This document shows, piece by piece, positions 32,258 through 40,603 of a stretch of DNA of 64,000 bases. Under the pieces are notes generated by a model. It was given only the letters and a program-made list of their open reading frames with translations, made no database searches and was not told the DNA's origin. The stretch is from Sunxiuqinia indica (lineage in GTDB: Bacteria; Bacteroidota; Bacteroidia; Bacteroidales; Prolixibacteraceae): assembly GCF_009847015.1 (NCBI RefSeq), contig NZ_WVEM01000012.1, positions 1 to 64,000 of the forward strand. Direction: 5' to 3'. Each line of letters begins with the position of its first letter. Position 1 is the first letter of the stretch. Position numbers and translations under genes: made by a program.

Positions 32258-32914
32258 ATGAAGCGATTTTTTTTAGTAATTGTATTTTGCCTGGGGATGA
32301 TTGCAGGTTTTGCACAAGATGCGGTTGATGCCGTTCAATTAAAAAATGAAGGCAACGATGCATTAAGGGGAAAAGATTACAAGAAAGCCCTCGAGTTATT
32401 TGAGAAGTCATTAGCAAATTGGGGCGAGGAAGAAACAGACAATGCAATGGTGTACAACGCTGGGTATTGTGCCTATAAAACAAAAGAGTACGAAAAAGCA
32501 GCCAAATTTTTTGGGCAATCTATTGATAGTAAGTACAAAACGTCTACGGCCTATTTGTATAAGGCCAACTCACTCCTGAAAAGTGGTGATGAAGAAGGTT
32601 TTGTTGAAACGCTGGAAACCGGTATTGCTGCAAATCCAAATAGTTCGAAAATGAAAAGCATGCTTTCTAAGTACTATTTAAAAGAAGGAAATGCGTTTTA
32701 CAAAGAAGGTGCTGCAATCCTAAAACAAGCTGCTACAGATGTTTCCGCCGGAAAATATAAAACAACCGACGATCAGTACGCTGAAGCAACAGCTAAAGCT
32801 AAAGCAGAGTTTAAAAAGTCATTACCTTTATTTGATAAAGCGTTGGAATTAACTCCAAACAACGACACTGCAAAACAACTTAAAGCTGCTGCAACGCAAG
32901 CCATCAACGGATAA
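32258..32914 (+). CDS. Secreted TPR-repeat protein
   Basis: A 218-residue protein with a signal peptide (MKRFFLVIVFCLGMIAGFA, cleaved near QDAVDAV) and about four TPR units. Examples are AVQLKNEGNDALRGKDYKKALELFEKS split over two helices, YNAGYCAYKTKEYEKAAKFF, and a final SLPLFDKALELTPNNDTA. It is probably a periplasmic scaffold; no partner is adjacent. A TATTTTTG element at 32182-32189 is a likely -7 box, and a UUCG-type terminator follows. Confidence 0.88.
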   Translation: MKRFFLVIVFCLGMIAGFAQDAVDAVQLKNEGNDALRGKDYKKALELFEKSLANWGEEETDNAMVYNAGYCAYKTKEYEKAAKFFGQSIDSKYKTSTAYLYKANSLLKSGDEEGFVETLETGIAANPNSSKMKSMLSKYYLKEGNAFYKEGAAILKQAATDVSAGKYKTTDDQYAEATAKAKAEFKKSLPLFDKALELTPNNDTAKQLKAAATQAING

Positions 32915-32938
32915 TTTTCTTATTCGAATAATGATATT

Positions 32939-32964
32939 AAGCTGTCTTCGGACAGCTTTTTTTT
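32939..32964 (+). terminator. UUCG-loop terminator after the TPR gene
   Basis: AAGCTGTC, the tetraloop TTCG, GACAGCTT and a T8 run: a textbook intrinsic terminator. Confidence 0.93.
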
Positions 32965-32998
32965 GCACATTTAAATCGTTCAATTAAAACGTAGTGTG

Positions 32999-34051
32999 TT
33001 AATAAGCAAGCTGTAAGCCATCCAGCAAGTCCACATAAATTTTAAAGCCATCCTCAATTTCGGAAAGTAAGATGTATTCGTCAGGTGTATGAGAACGAGC
33101 ACTGTCCCCGGGACCTATCTTTATTGAACGAAATGGCATTACCGCCTGATCTGAGGTTGTGGGCGATCCGTAATAAGTCAGTCCTAATTCCAGTCCACGC
33201 TTAACAATTGGATGATCCAATTCAGTCCCTGAAGAGTTTAAACGGAACGAACGTGCTTTGACTTCAGATTCAATCAAGGAATCTATAATCTCGAATGCTT
33301 CCTGATTTGAATAATACTCATTGGTTCGCACATCCACCACGAAAGAACACTGATCAGGCACGACATTGTGCTGAGTTCCGGCACTGATCTGAGTAATCGA
33401 CATCTTTACATCACCCAAGACTTCTGAAGATTTCTCAAATTGATAGTTACGCAACAGTTGAATGTCATCCAACGCTTTGTATAGTGCGTTCTCTCCTTCG
33501 TTACGGGCAGCATGACCGGTTTGTCCGTGTGCCGTGCCATCTAATACCATCAAGCCTTTTTCGGCAATCGCCATTTGCATTTGAGTTGGCTCTCCAACAA
33601 TGGCCAGATCAACTTCTCCCAACTCGTCAATCAAGCTCGCCATGCCATTCGGACCTGAAATTTCTTCCTCTGCCGACGCAGCATAAATCAAGTTAAATGG
33701 CAAATCAGCCTGTTTATTGAAATGAATAAATACGGCTAATAACGTGACCAATGAAGCACCCGCATCGTTACTTCCCAATCCCCACAAGCAATTATCCTTT
33801 AGCTCAGCACCAAACGGATCTTTAGTCCAGCTTTTCCCGGGGCGAACCGTATCCACATGTGAGTTGAGCAAAATAACCGGAAGACCATCCTTCCAGTTTG
33901 CATTTTTTGCCCAGGTATTATTTGTCTTGGTTTGAAATGGAATTCCCTTTTCTGCTAACACCTGACGAACCAAATTTGCAGCCGGCTCTTCTTCTTTGCT
34001 AAACGATTGGGTTCTGATTAAGGTCTGTAAAAGCTCGATATATTCTTTCAT
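32999..34051 (-). CDS. M20 family metallohydrolase, ArgE-like deacylase
   Basis: A 350-residue di-zinc amidohydrolase. The ligands appear in SHVDTVRPG (His and catalytic Asp), GLGSNDAGASL (bridging Asp), AEEEISG (catalytic and ligand Glu), VGEPT and the C-terminal HTPDEYI His. The family includes N-acetyl- and N-succinyl-ornithine/citrulline deacylases of the Bacteroidota arginine pathway and LysK-type enzymes. No arginine genes are adjacent, so the substrate is uncertain. It is transcribed toward the TPR gene and diverges from the ArsR gene. Confidence 0.88.
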   Translation of the reverse strand: MKEYIELLQTLIRTQSFSKEEEPAANLVRQVLAEKGIPFQTKTNNTWAKNANWKDGLPVILLNSHVDTVRPGKSWTKDPFGAELKDNCLWGLGSNDAGASLVTLLAVFIHFNKQADLPFNLIYAASAEEEISGPNGMASLIDELGEVDLAIVGEPTQMQMAIAEKGLMVLDGTAHGQTGHAARNEGENALYKALDDIQLLRNYQFEKSSEVLGDVKMSITQISAGTQHNVVPDQCSFVVDVRTNEYYSNQEAFEIIDSLIESEVKARSFRLNSSGTELDHPIVKRGLELGLTYYGSPTTSDQAVMPFRSIKIGPGDSARSHTPDEYILLSEIEDGFKIYVDLLDGLQLAY

Positions 34052-34166
34052 GAATAGGAGTTATCAATTTTTCTTCAGCAAACTGTGTCCTGTAAAAATA
34101 TGCTTTTTCCCGCAGTTGAAATAATAAAACAAAAAACTTAATGTGATCTAAAAGATTATTTCATAC

Positions 34167-34192
34167 TTTTGTTCGTAATTTAACGAACAAAA
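34167..34192 (+). promoter_or_regulatory. ArsR operator O1 overlapping a -7 element
   Basis: TTTTGTTCGT, six bases, ACGAACAAAA: a perfect 10-bp inverted repeat ending directly before the ATG of the regulator gene. TACTTTTG (34164-34171), a -7 element, overlaps its left arm, so bound repressor would block the promoter. Confidence 0.85.
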
Positions 34193-34492
34193 ATGATTGA
34201 GCAAGAAATAATCACTGAAGAACAAAAACTGGCAGCCCGCTATGCTAAAGCGATGGGCCACCCAATAAGAATGTACATTCTTGAATTGCTCACCAAGCAA
34301 GCATGCTGCTATAGTGGTGACTTGTCAGAGATTCTTCCAATTGCAAAATCGACACTTTCACAACACCTGAAAGAGCTAAAAGATGCCGGATTGATTCAGG
34401 GAGAAATTGAAGCCCCAAAAATTAAATATTGTATTAATCGGGAGAATTGGGAAAAAGCAAGACAACTATTTAAACGCCATTTTAAGATCTAA
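34193..34492 (+). CDS. arsR: ArsR/SmtB-family repressor
   Basis: A 99-residue winged-helix regulator. It has KAMGHPIRMYILELL, the recognition-helix region IAKSTLSQHLKELKDAGL and the wing IEAPKIKYCINRENW. A vicinal pair CC (QACCYSGDL) just before the recognition helices, plus a third Cys in the wing (KYC), could bind a thiophilic ligand such as arsenite or another metal. It is flanked by two copies of one operator and is probably autoregulated. The exact inducer is inferred from the operon, not proven. Confidence 0.9.
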   Translation: MIEQEIITEEQKLAARYAKAMGHPIRMYILELLTKQACCYSGDLSEILPIAKSTLSQHLKELKDAGLIQGEIEAPKIKYCINRENWEKARQLFKRHFKI

Positions 34493-34509
34493 AAAAATTT
34501 AGTTACAAT

Positions 34510-34527
34510 GTTCGTACTTTTACGAAC
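34510..34527 (+). promoter_or_regulatory. ArsR operator O2 before the thioredoxin-like gene
   Basis: GTTCGT, six bases, ACGAAC: the same core and spacing as O1. TACTTTTA inside it is close to a -7 element (TAnnTTTG). It gives the downstream genes their own regulated promoter. Confidence 0.8.
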
Positions 34528-34548
34528 TGACAATAAAAATAAAGAACC

Positions 34549-34788
34549 ATGGAAATCAAAGTATTAGGAACCGGATGTGCGAAGTGCAAAACGGTTGAAA
34601 AAACAGCTCATGAGGCTGTTAAGGAAATGGGAGTGCAAGCCAAGGTTGAAAAAGTGGAAGATATGCTTAAAATCATGCAATACGGCGTCATGCGTACTCC
34701 TGCATTGGTCATTAACGAAAAAGTTGTTTTAAGCGGCAAAGTGCCTTCAAAAAAAGAAATTATCGAACTTATCACCAAAAACCAATAA
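34549..34788 (+). CDS. Small thioredoxin-like protein (redox-active disulfide protein 2 family)
   Basis: This 79-residue protein has the active-site motif GTGCAKCKTVE near its start (C-A-K-C) and MRTPALVINEKVVLSGKVP, with the cis-Pro. The family, named after MTH895/TM0996, is common beside metal and arsenic resistance genes. It may pass electrons between the cytoplasm and the CcdA-like ArsG partner. It follows operator O2 by 21 bp and is 2 bp from the next gene, so it starts the ArsR-controlled run. Confidence 0.88.
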   Translation: MEIKVLGTGCAKCKTVEKTAHEAVKEMGVQAKVEKVEDMLKIMQYGVMRTPALVINEKVVLSGKVPSKKEIIELITKNQ

Positions 34789-34790
34789 TC

Positions 34791-35177
34791 ATGAAAACTG
34801 TATTCTTAAGCCTTTTATTAATGTTGGGAGTAAGCTGTTTTGCACAAACAGAAAGTTCTGCCGAGAAACAAGTAGATACGAAAATCGAAGCGTTTTATTT
34901 CCACAATACGCGCCGTTGCGAAACCTGCAAAGCTGTTGAAAATGTTTCTTCGGAAGCACTAAAGACCATGCAAATCCAACTCAAGTCACTCAATATTGAC
35001 GAGGATAAAAATATGGCTATTGCAGAAAAGGTTGGAGCTGGCGGACAGGCTTTGATTATTACTAACGGAAAGAAAAACATCGATCTGACCAACAAAGGAT
35101 TTATGTATGCCCGAAGCAATCCAGACAAATTGAAAGCTGCGATTGAAAAAGCGGTGAAAGAATTGGACAACGAATAA
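34791..35177 (+). CDS. ArsF-like exported thioredoxin-fold protein
   Basis: A 128-residue protein with a signal peptide (MKTVFLSLLLMLGVSCFAQ) and a redox motif RRCETCKAVE. It resembles ArsF of the Bacteroides arsenic operon arsDABCEFG. Periplasmic location is predicted. The two cysteines (C-E-T-C) suggest a thiol redox role paired with the membrane protein ArsG encoded 2 bp downstream. The ArsF naming is by memory of family and gene order, so substrate is not established here. Confidence 0.8.
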   Translation: MKTVFLSLLLMLGVSCFAQTESSAEKQVDTKIEAFYFHNTRRCETCKAVENVSSEALKTMQIQLKSLNIDEDKNMAIAEKVGAGGQALIITNGKKNIDLTNKGFMYARSNPDKLKAAIEKAVKELDNE

Positions 35178-35179
35178 AC

Positions 35180-35881
35180 ATGGAGCTTTTACAAAGCATA
35201 CTTGAAAATACCAATTATGCCGCATTGTCAGCCTTAATTTTGGGTTTGATGACGGCTATCAGCCCCTGCCCGATGGCCACAAACATAACCGCTATTGGTT
35301 TCTTGGGTAAAGATGTTAGCGACAGGAAACGGGTATTTATCAGTGGGTTGGTATACACACTGGGAAGAGCTTTTTCGTACACCAGCCTGGCTTTTATCCT
35401 TTTTTTGGGTGCCGATCAACTGAAGTTCTCGAGAATTTTTCAACAATATGGCGAACGCATCTTAGGGCCACTTTTGGTACTGATTGGTTTGGTCATGCTT
35501 GGAATAATTAAATTGAACTTCCCGGGATTCAGTAAGCTCAGTCAAAAATTTGAAGCTAAAGAAAAACACAGCTTTTGGGATGTTTTCCTGGTTGGTGTTT
35601 TGTTTGCTTTGGCTTTCTGTCCATACAGTGGTGTGCTTTATTTTGGAATGCTGATTCCTATGACAATTCAATCGGCGTCCGGCTTAGTTCTTCCCATAAT
35701 ATTTGCGATTGCAACAGCCCTGCCCGTGATTGTATTTGCCTGGCTAATCGCTTTCGCCATTGCGAAAGTTGGCTCCATATACAATCACCTCAAAGTAATT
35801 GAAATTTGGTTCCGCCGAATCGTTGCCACCCTTTTTATTGGTGTCGGCATTTATTACATCATCATTATCTGGTTTTCATGA
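35180..35881 (+). CDS. ArsG-like CcdA-family membrane protein
   Basis: A 233-residue protein with six hydrophobic segments. It has the CcdA/DsbD hallmarks GLMTAISPCPMATNITAIGF (one Cys in SPCP) and ALAFCPYSGVLYFGML (second Cys), which carry electrons across the membrane. In Bacteroides the related ArsG has been described with resistance to organoarsenicals. Its neighbours, a cytoplasmic-type and an exported thioredoxin-like protein, fit a transmembrane electron relay. It overlaps the permease start by four bases. Confidence 0.85.
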   Translation: MELLQSILENTNYAALSALILGLMTAISPCPMATNITAIGFLGKDVSDRKRVFISGLVYTLGRAFSYTSLAFILFLGADQLKFSRIFQQYGERILGPLLVLIGLVMLGIIKLNFPGFSKLSQKFEAKEKHSFWDVFLVGVLFALAFCPYSGVLYFGMLIPMTIQSASGLVLPIIFAIATALPVIVFAWLIAFAIAKVGSIYNHLKVIEIWFRRIVATLFIGVGIYYIIIIWFS

Positions 35882-36900
35882 AAAACAAAAAAACATACCT
35901 CTTACTTCTCGGCCTCCCGATTTGGATATTGATATACGTAAATATGCAATGGTTTGCTGACCTGATTACTTATGACGTTTTTCATATGAATCCGGAAGCT
36001 CATTTGACACAGGCAGTCAACTTTTTCTTGTTCGAAGTACCCAAGGTGATCCTGCTGTTGATATTGATCATTTTTATTATCGGCATCATCCGAAGCTACT
36101 TTTCGGCCGAGAAAACACGAAAGGTACTGGAAGGGAAATCGCTATTCACGGGCAATATAATGGCTTCTCTGTTAGGAATTGTTACGCCGTTTTGTTCCTG
36201 TTCGGCAATTCCGCTATTCCTGGGTTTTGTTGAAGCGGGAATACCAATTGGAGTTACTTTTTCATTTCTGATTGCGGCTCCGCTGATCAACGAAGTAGCC
36301 TTGGTATTGCTCATTGGCCTGTTTGGTTGGAAGGTGGCTGTCATTTATGTTGTCTCAGGCTTGCTAATCGCGATTATGGCGGGGTTCATCATTGAAAAAC
36401 TTCACCTCCAAAAATATGTGGCTGAGTGGGTTTACAAGGTAAAAGCAACCCAACTGGAGGAAGAAAACGCAAACCTTACTTTTCAACAACGTATTCAAGC
36501 GGGTTGGGATTCGGTAAAAGAAATTATTGGCAAAATCTGGATTTACATTTTAGTTGGTATCGCGATTGGTGCAGGAGCACATGGCTTTGTCCCCAACGAT
36601 TTTCTATCCTCCGCACTTGGCAATCAAAATTGGTATTCCATTCCACTAGCTATCTTGGTTGGGATTCCGCTCTACTCCAATGCGGCTGGTATTATTCCAA
36701 TTGTAAGTGTGCTAATTGAAAAAGGTGTATCACTAGGCACTGCTCTAGCCTTTATGATGTCCGTAATCGGGCTTTCTCTTCCTGAAGTAATCATTCTGAA
36801 AAAAGTACTAAGATGGCAACTGATTGCAGTCTTTGTGCTTGTCGTCGCTTCCGGAATTATACTAATTGGCTTTACGTTCAACTACCTGATATTCACTTAA
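35878..36900 (+). CDS. PF03773-family permease (ArsP-like)
   Basis: With the ATG at 35878, overlapping the previous stop (ATGA), it has 340 residues. An upstream start at 35806 would lie inside the previous gene and is rejected. About eight to ten hydrophobic segments are seen. The motif PFCSCSAIPLFLGFVEAGIP, followed by AAPLINEVAL, and later LPEVIILKKVLR are typical of the family. ArsP members export trivalent organoarsenicals. The substrate here is inferred from this family and the ArsR operon. Confidence 0.88.
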   Translation: MKNKKTYLLLLGLPIWILIYVNMQWFADLITYDVFHMNPEAHLTQAVNFFLFEVPKVILLLILIIFIIGIIRSYFSAEKTRKVLEGKSLFTGNIMASLLGIVTPFCSCSAIPLFLGFVEAGIPIGVTFSFLIAAPLINEVALVLLIGLFGWKVAVIYVVSGLLIAIMAGFIIEKLHLQKYVAEWVYKVKATQLEEENANLTFQQRIQAGWDSVKEIIGKIWIYILVGIAIGAGAHGFVPNDFLSSALGNQNWYSIPLAILVGIPLYSNAAGIIPIVSVLIEKGVSLGTALAFMMSVIGLSLPEVIILKKVLRWQLIAVFVLVVASGIILIGFTFNYLIFT

Positions 36901-36913
36901 AATAAAAAAAATC

Positions 36914-37279
36914 ATGGAAAAGAAAACTTGTTCTTGTGATGAACACACACCAAAAACAGTATTTGCATGTTCCGGTGCAGCTGATCTGGGACAAATCTCT
37001 GACTTGGTAGCCCGCAAGATGCATCAAAATGGCGACCGACAAATGAAATGCCTGGCTTTTATTGGTGCCGGTATTGAAAACATGATTAACTCGATTAAAG
37101 ATTCTGAGATGCTGATCATTGATGGATGTCCGCTTGATTGCGGAAAACACACGATGGAAAAAAATAACCTGGATAACTTTACTCACGTGCGACTTACTGA
37201 TTTTGGCTATGTAAAAGGAGAAACGCCAGCCAACTCACACAACGTAGAAGAAGTTTATTGTAGAATGATAAACAACTAA
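36914..37279 (+). CDS. DGC-domain putative zinc-binding protein
   Basis: A 121-residue cysteine-rich protein: CSCDEH near the start, FACSGAADLGQISD, then the DGCPLDCGK motif and a Cys near the end. It matches the DGC (PF08859) family of small putative zinc-binding proteins often found beside metal and redox genes. It ends the ArsR-controlled run, 13 bp after the permease. A metal buffering or chaperone role is plausible; the function is unknown. Confidence 0.85.
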   Translation: MEKKTCSCDEHTPKTVFACSGAADLGQISDLVARKMHQNGDRQMKCLAFIGAGIENMINSIKDSEMLIIDGCPLDCGKHTMEKNNLDNFTHVRLTDFGYVKGETPANSHNVEEVYCRMINN

Positions 37280-37288
37280 AAAGAAACG

Positions 37289-37329
37289 AAAAAAAAAAGA
37301 ATAGCGGTTCAGTTTCCACCGAACCGCTA
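37289..37329 (-). terminator. Terminator of dsbD (and ars operon end)
   Basis: TAGCGGTTC pairs with GAACCGCTA around a 10-base loop. On the minus strand a T-rich run follows, so it mainly serves dsbD. It lies between two convergent genes. Confidence 0.8.
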
Positions 37330-37354
37330 CTTTGAAATACTACAACAGAAAAAT

Positions 37355-39367
37355 CTAGTTTCTTTCTTTAAATTCGTTCATCCCTCGATCCAAAAAGTCG
37401 ATAAAATTATCCGGATTCAAATCGTAGGCCTTTGGATCAACCAACAAGTCTCCGTTATTATCTAAAAGCACATAATACGGTTGAGCATTTACACCAAATC
37501 GTGTAATTTGAAAATCTGCATATTTTTTACCTAAAGTCTTCTTTACTTTTCCATCGTAAGTTGAAGTCACCCATTCACTTTCGGGTAATTTACTTTTATC
37601 GTCTACATACAAAGCAATAATCACAAACTCATTTTTTAGTCTTTCCAACACGCGTGGGTCAGACCAAACATTAGCTTCCATCTCGCGACAGTTTACACAA
37701 CCATGCCCTGTAAAATCGATGAATACGGGTTTATTTAAAGCCTTTGCACAAGCCATTCCCTGCTCGTAGTCGAAATAACCGTCGAGCCCATGTGGTAAAT
37801 GTAAAAACTCTGCAAATTTAGGATCTTCACACTGCTCGTTTCCTTCATGAAAACCAATTGTTCCACCCGTAGCACCAACCAATTTAACCTCATCCCGAAT
37901 AATTTTATGCAAGTCAAAATCGTGGGTTGTTTGTGGGGGCAGGTAACCAGAAATAGCCTTCAATGGTGCTCCAAACATTCCAGGAATTAAATAAACCACA
38001 AACGAAAAAGTTATAATTGCCATCATCAGTCGAGGTACCGAAACAAATTTCACATCACTATCGTGCGAAAACTTCAATTTACCTAATAAGTAAAAGCCCA
38101 TTAAAATGAAAATGACAATCCAAAGAGCCAGATAAACCTCACGATCCAGGATTCCCCAATGATACGTCTGATCGGCAATGCTTAAAAATTTGAGACCAAG
38201 TGCCAGCTCCAGAAATCCAAGAACCACCTTCACCGAATTTAACCAACCTCCTGATTTGGGTAAATTGTTTAACCATCCCGGGAATAATGCAAATAAGGTA
38301 AATGGCAAAGCAAAAGCTAATGCAAACCCAAACATTCCTACAATGGGTTTCAACACCGCTCCCCCAGCCGACTCAACCAAAATAGCTCCAACAATGGGAC
38401 CGGTACAAGAAAAGGAAACCAAAACTAAGGTCAGCGCCATGAAAAAAGATCCCAAAAACCCGCCTTTATCGACCTGTTTATCTGACCGATTAACCAACCA
38501 ACTTGGTAAAGTTATTTCGAACATACCAAAAAAGGAAAAGGCAAAAACAACAAAAATAATGAAGAACAAGGTATTGGGTAACCAGTGAGTACTCAACCAA
38601 TTGGCTGCATCTGGTCCAAACACTACAGCTACAAGTGTACCGACAATCGTATAGATTGCAATAATCGAGAATCCATAGAAGGCAGCATGTAGTCTGGACT
38701 TCAATTTTGATTTTCCACTGTGCATGAAAAATGACACCGTCATCGGTATCATCGGGAAAACGCAGGGAGTTAGAATCGCTGCAAACCCTGCCAAAAGCGA
38801 AAAGAAGAAAAACAACCAAAGTGTCTCCGTGGAACCCTCTTTTCCTTTATCGGTTAATATTTTGGTTGTATTCGACTCAACATTTATTTTACTCTCTCCG
38901 ACCGCCTGCTCTTTTGAATCATTGAACGTAAATGAAAAATCAACTTCTGTTGGAGGCAGGCATGTTTCGTCATCACAACACATAAACTCAACATAGCCGT
39001 TTATGGTAACCGGTTCATCTGTCTTCAATTTCACATTTTGGACAAACTCTGCTTGGTGACTAAAGTATCGTAAAACCATCTGAAATGTTTCATCAAACTC
39101 TTCAGAGGGTTCTGGTGTTTTCTGCAAATCACCCACAAACGCAAACCGGGTCGTATCCTCATAATTAATTGAAGTTGCGACAGGACCTCCTTCAGGCAGG
39201 TAAGTGTCGTACAAATGCCAACTTTCTTCTATCGTTGCTTTAAAAATTAGCTGAACCTGATCTCCATCTTGTTTTGAATCGAAAGACCATTTTACAGGTT
39301 CCAGTATCTGACCAAATGATGTGAAGGAGATAATTAAAAAGGTGATGATTAAAATAGGTTGCTTCAT
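37355..39367 (-). CDS. dsbD: Thiol:disulfide interchange protein DsbD
   Basis: This 670-residue protein carries reducing power across the inner membrane. It has a signal peptide (KQPILIITFLIISFTSFG) and an N-terminal periplasmic domain with FMCCDDETCLPP cysteines. The membrane core (about 180-450) has TPCVFPMIPMTVSFF and SFSCTGPIVG as redox Cys sites. The C-terminal thioredoxin domain carries the HGCVNCREME motif. The three-part layout and length are normal. It converges with the ars-like operon, whose ArsG is a minimal version of its membrane core. Confidence 0.95.
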   Translation of the reverse strand: MKQPILIITFLIISFTSFGQILEPVKWSFDSKQDGDQVQLIFKATIEESWHLYDTYLPEGGPVATSINYEDTTRFAFVGDLQKTPEPSEEFDETFQMVLRYFSHQAEFVQNVKLKTDEPVTINGYVEFMCCDDETCLPPTEVDFSFTFNDSKEQAVGESKINVESNTTKILTDKGKEGSTETLWLFFFFSLLAGFAAILTPCVFPMIPMTVSFFMHSGKSKLKSRLHAAFYGFSIIAIYTIVGTLVAVVFGPDAANWLSTHWLPNTLFFIIFVVFAFSFFGMFEITLPSWLVNRSDKQVDKGGFLGSFFMALTLVLVSFSCTGPIVGAILVESAGGAVLKPIVGMFGFALAFALPFTLFALFPGWLNNLPKSGGWLNSVKVVLGFLELALGLKFLSIADQTYHWGILDREVYLALWIVIFILMGFYLLGKLKFSHDSDVKFVSVPRLMMAIITFSFVVYLIPGMFGAPLKAISGYLPPQTTHDFDLHKIIRDEVKLVGATGGTIGFHEGNEQCEDPKFAEFLHLPHGLDGYFDYEQGMACAKALNKPVFIDFTGHGCVNCREMEANVWSDPRVLERLKNEFVIIALYVDDKSKLPESEWVTSTYDGKVKKTLGKKYADFQITRFGVNAQPYYVLLDNNGDLLVDPKAYDLNPDNFIDFLDRGMNEFKERN

Positions 39368-39492
39368 TGCGTTTGAATTTGTATTTATTTGTTCAACACA
39401 AATATAAGCATGCGAATTGGGAAATGACTTACTATTTACGGCTTCAACCCGGAGGCAATTGGTTTGAAATAGGGACTAGACCCCCAAGAACA

Positions 39493-40539
39493 TTAGCTTT
39501 GCGAGTCGCTATAGAGTTTAATAGCCTCTTTGCGATTAGCAACATTTAACCTGCGGTATAAGCTATTAATATGGGTTTTTACCGTGCTCAATTCAATAAA
39601 CAGTTCACTTGCAATTTCTTTATTACTTTTTCCTGTTGCCAACCGTTCCCAAATTTTAAATTCCTTGTCGGTAAGTAAAGAGCGATAATCAACCACTTCC
39701 TTTTTATTAAGAGATCGACGTATTCTAAAAATCCACCATACCAACAACAGGATCACCAATCCCTCACCTGCGATAATCCAGTCGCGCCAAGGCTTTGTAA
39801 TTCGTGGAATTTCGCAAACCAGATCACGGTAACCAACCAGGTTTGTTAGCATATCGTCATAAGCGTAAGTATAAATATGCGATGGAAAATCCAATTTCAA
39901 CCGATCCTGAAAATGGAAGTAAAACTGGCTGTTTCTCAAAAAGTCCGTTTTGGGATCAATAATATGGTATATCGCAAACAAAGCAACCATAGAATTTTCA
40001 CAGCTATCTACAAAATTCCGAATATACCTGTTAAGACTTTGTGATTGAAAATCGCGCTTTGCAATGGTGTTTATAGAATTCAGGCGTTTCTGTTTCTCAA
40101 AATAGCTCTTCTCAAACTGACTGATTTTGGAGTTTATCTTTGGTCCTCTTACAACTAAAGAATCAAAAACAGATTTATTGTCAGAACTCTCTATCTCTAT
40201 TATTGACGAATTGCTCAATAACAAGTGTGCAAAATTACGCACCGAGCCGGCAATAAACTCAACGGCAAAAAGATTATTCCGAACGACGTAAATACGATAA
40301 AACCGGGGTTCTTCAGGCAAATCATTTCCGGTCAACAAAAACTGGCCATCGGCGTCAATCAATGCCTCATTAATAATAAACTCGGGTGAAGCGACAAACA
40401 AGTTTTCCGGCGCATTGATTGACGCCAGGTAAACCCGAGGCTGCCAATCATCTGACAGATTCAGTTTTCCTGAAATTTCGTATGCTCCAGCAAACGATGA
40501 GAAAAATAAAAACAGAACTGTGTATAAATATCTCAACAT
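39493..40539 (-). CDS. Membrane-anchored LuxR-type transcription regulator
   Basis: From ATG 40539 it has 348 residues. It has a signal peptide (MLRYLYTVLFLFFSSFAGA), an extracytoplasmic part resembling DUF4369 domains (KLNLSDDWQPRVYLASIN, then a FLLTGNDLPEEPRFYRIYVV segment), and one transmembrane helix near 260-280 (GLVILLLVWWIFRI). A cytoplasmic LuxR helix-turn-helix follows (LATGKSNKEIASELF, STVKTHINSLYRRL). It would sense something outside the membrane and bind DNA while anchored. The ligand and targets are unknown. Its neighbour dsbD is 125 bp away on the same strand. Confidence 0.82.
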   Translation of the reverse strand: MLRYLYTVLFLFFSSFAGAYEISGKLNLSDDWQPRVYLASINAPENLFVASPEFIINEALIDADGQFLLTGNDLPEEPRFYRIYVVRNNLFAVEFIAGSVRNFAHLLLSNSSIIEIESSDNKSVFDSLVVRGPKINSKISQFEKSYFEKQKRLNSINTIAKRDFQSQSLNRYIRNFVDSCENSMVALFAIYHIIDPKTDFLRNSQFYFHFQDRLKLDFPSHIYTYAYDDMLTNLVGYRDLVCEIPRITKPWRDWIIAGEGLVILLLVWWIFRIRRSLNKKEVVDYRSLLTDKEFKIWERLATGKSNKEIASELFIELSTVKTHINSLYRRLNVANRKEAIKLYSDSQS

Positions 40540-40572
40540 AGAATGACCCAATTAATTTAGCCCTAAAAATAA

Positions 40573-40599
40573 GAAATCCCGAACAAAGTCCGGGATTTC
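40573..40599 (-). terminator. Terminator of the RNase G gene
   Basis: GAAATCCCG pairs perfectly with CGGGATTTC around a 9-base loop, followed on the minus strand by a T-rich stretch. It lies five bases past the RNase G stop codon. Confidence 0.85.
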
Positions 40600-40603
40600 A
40601 ATA

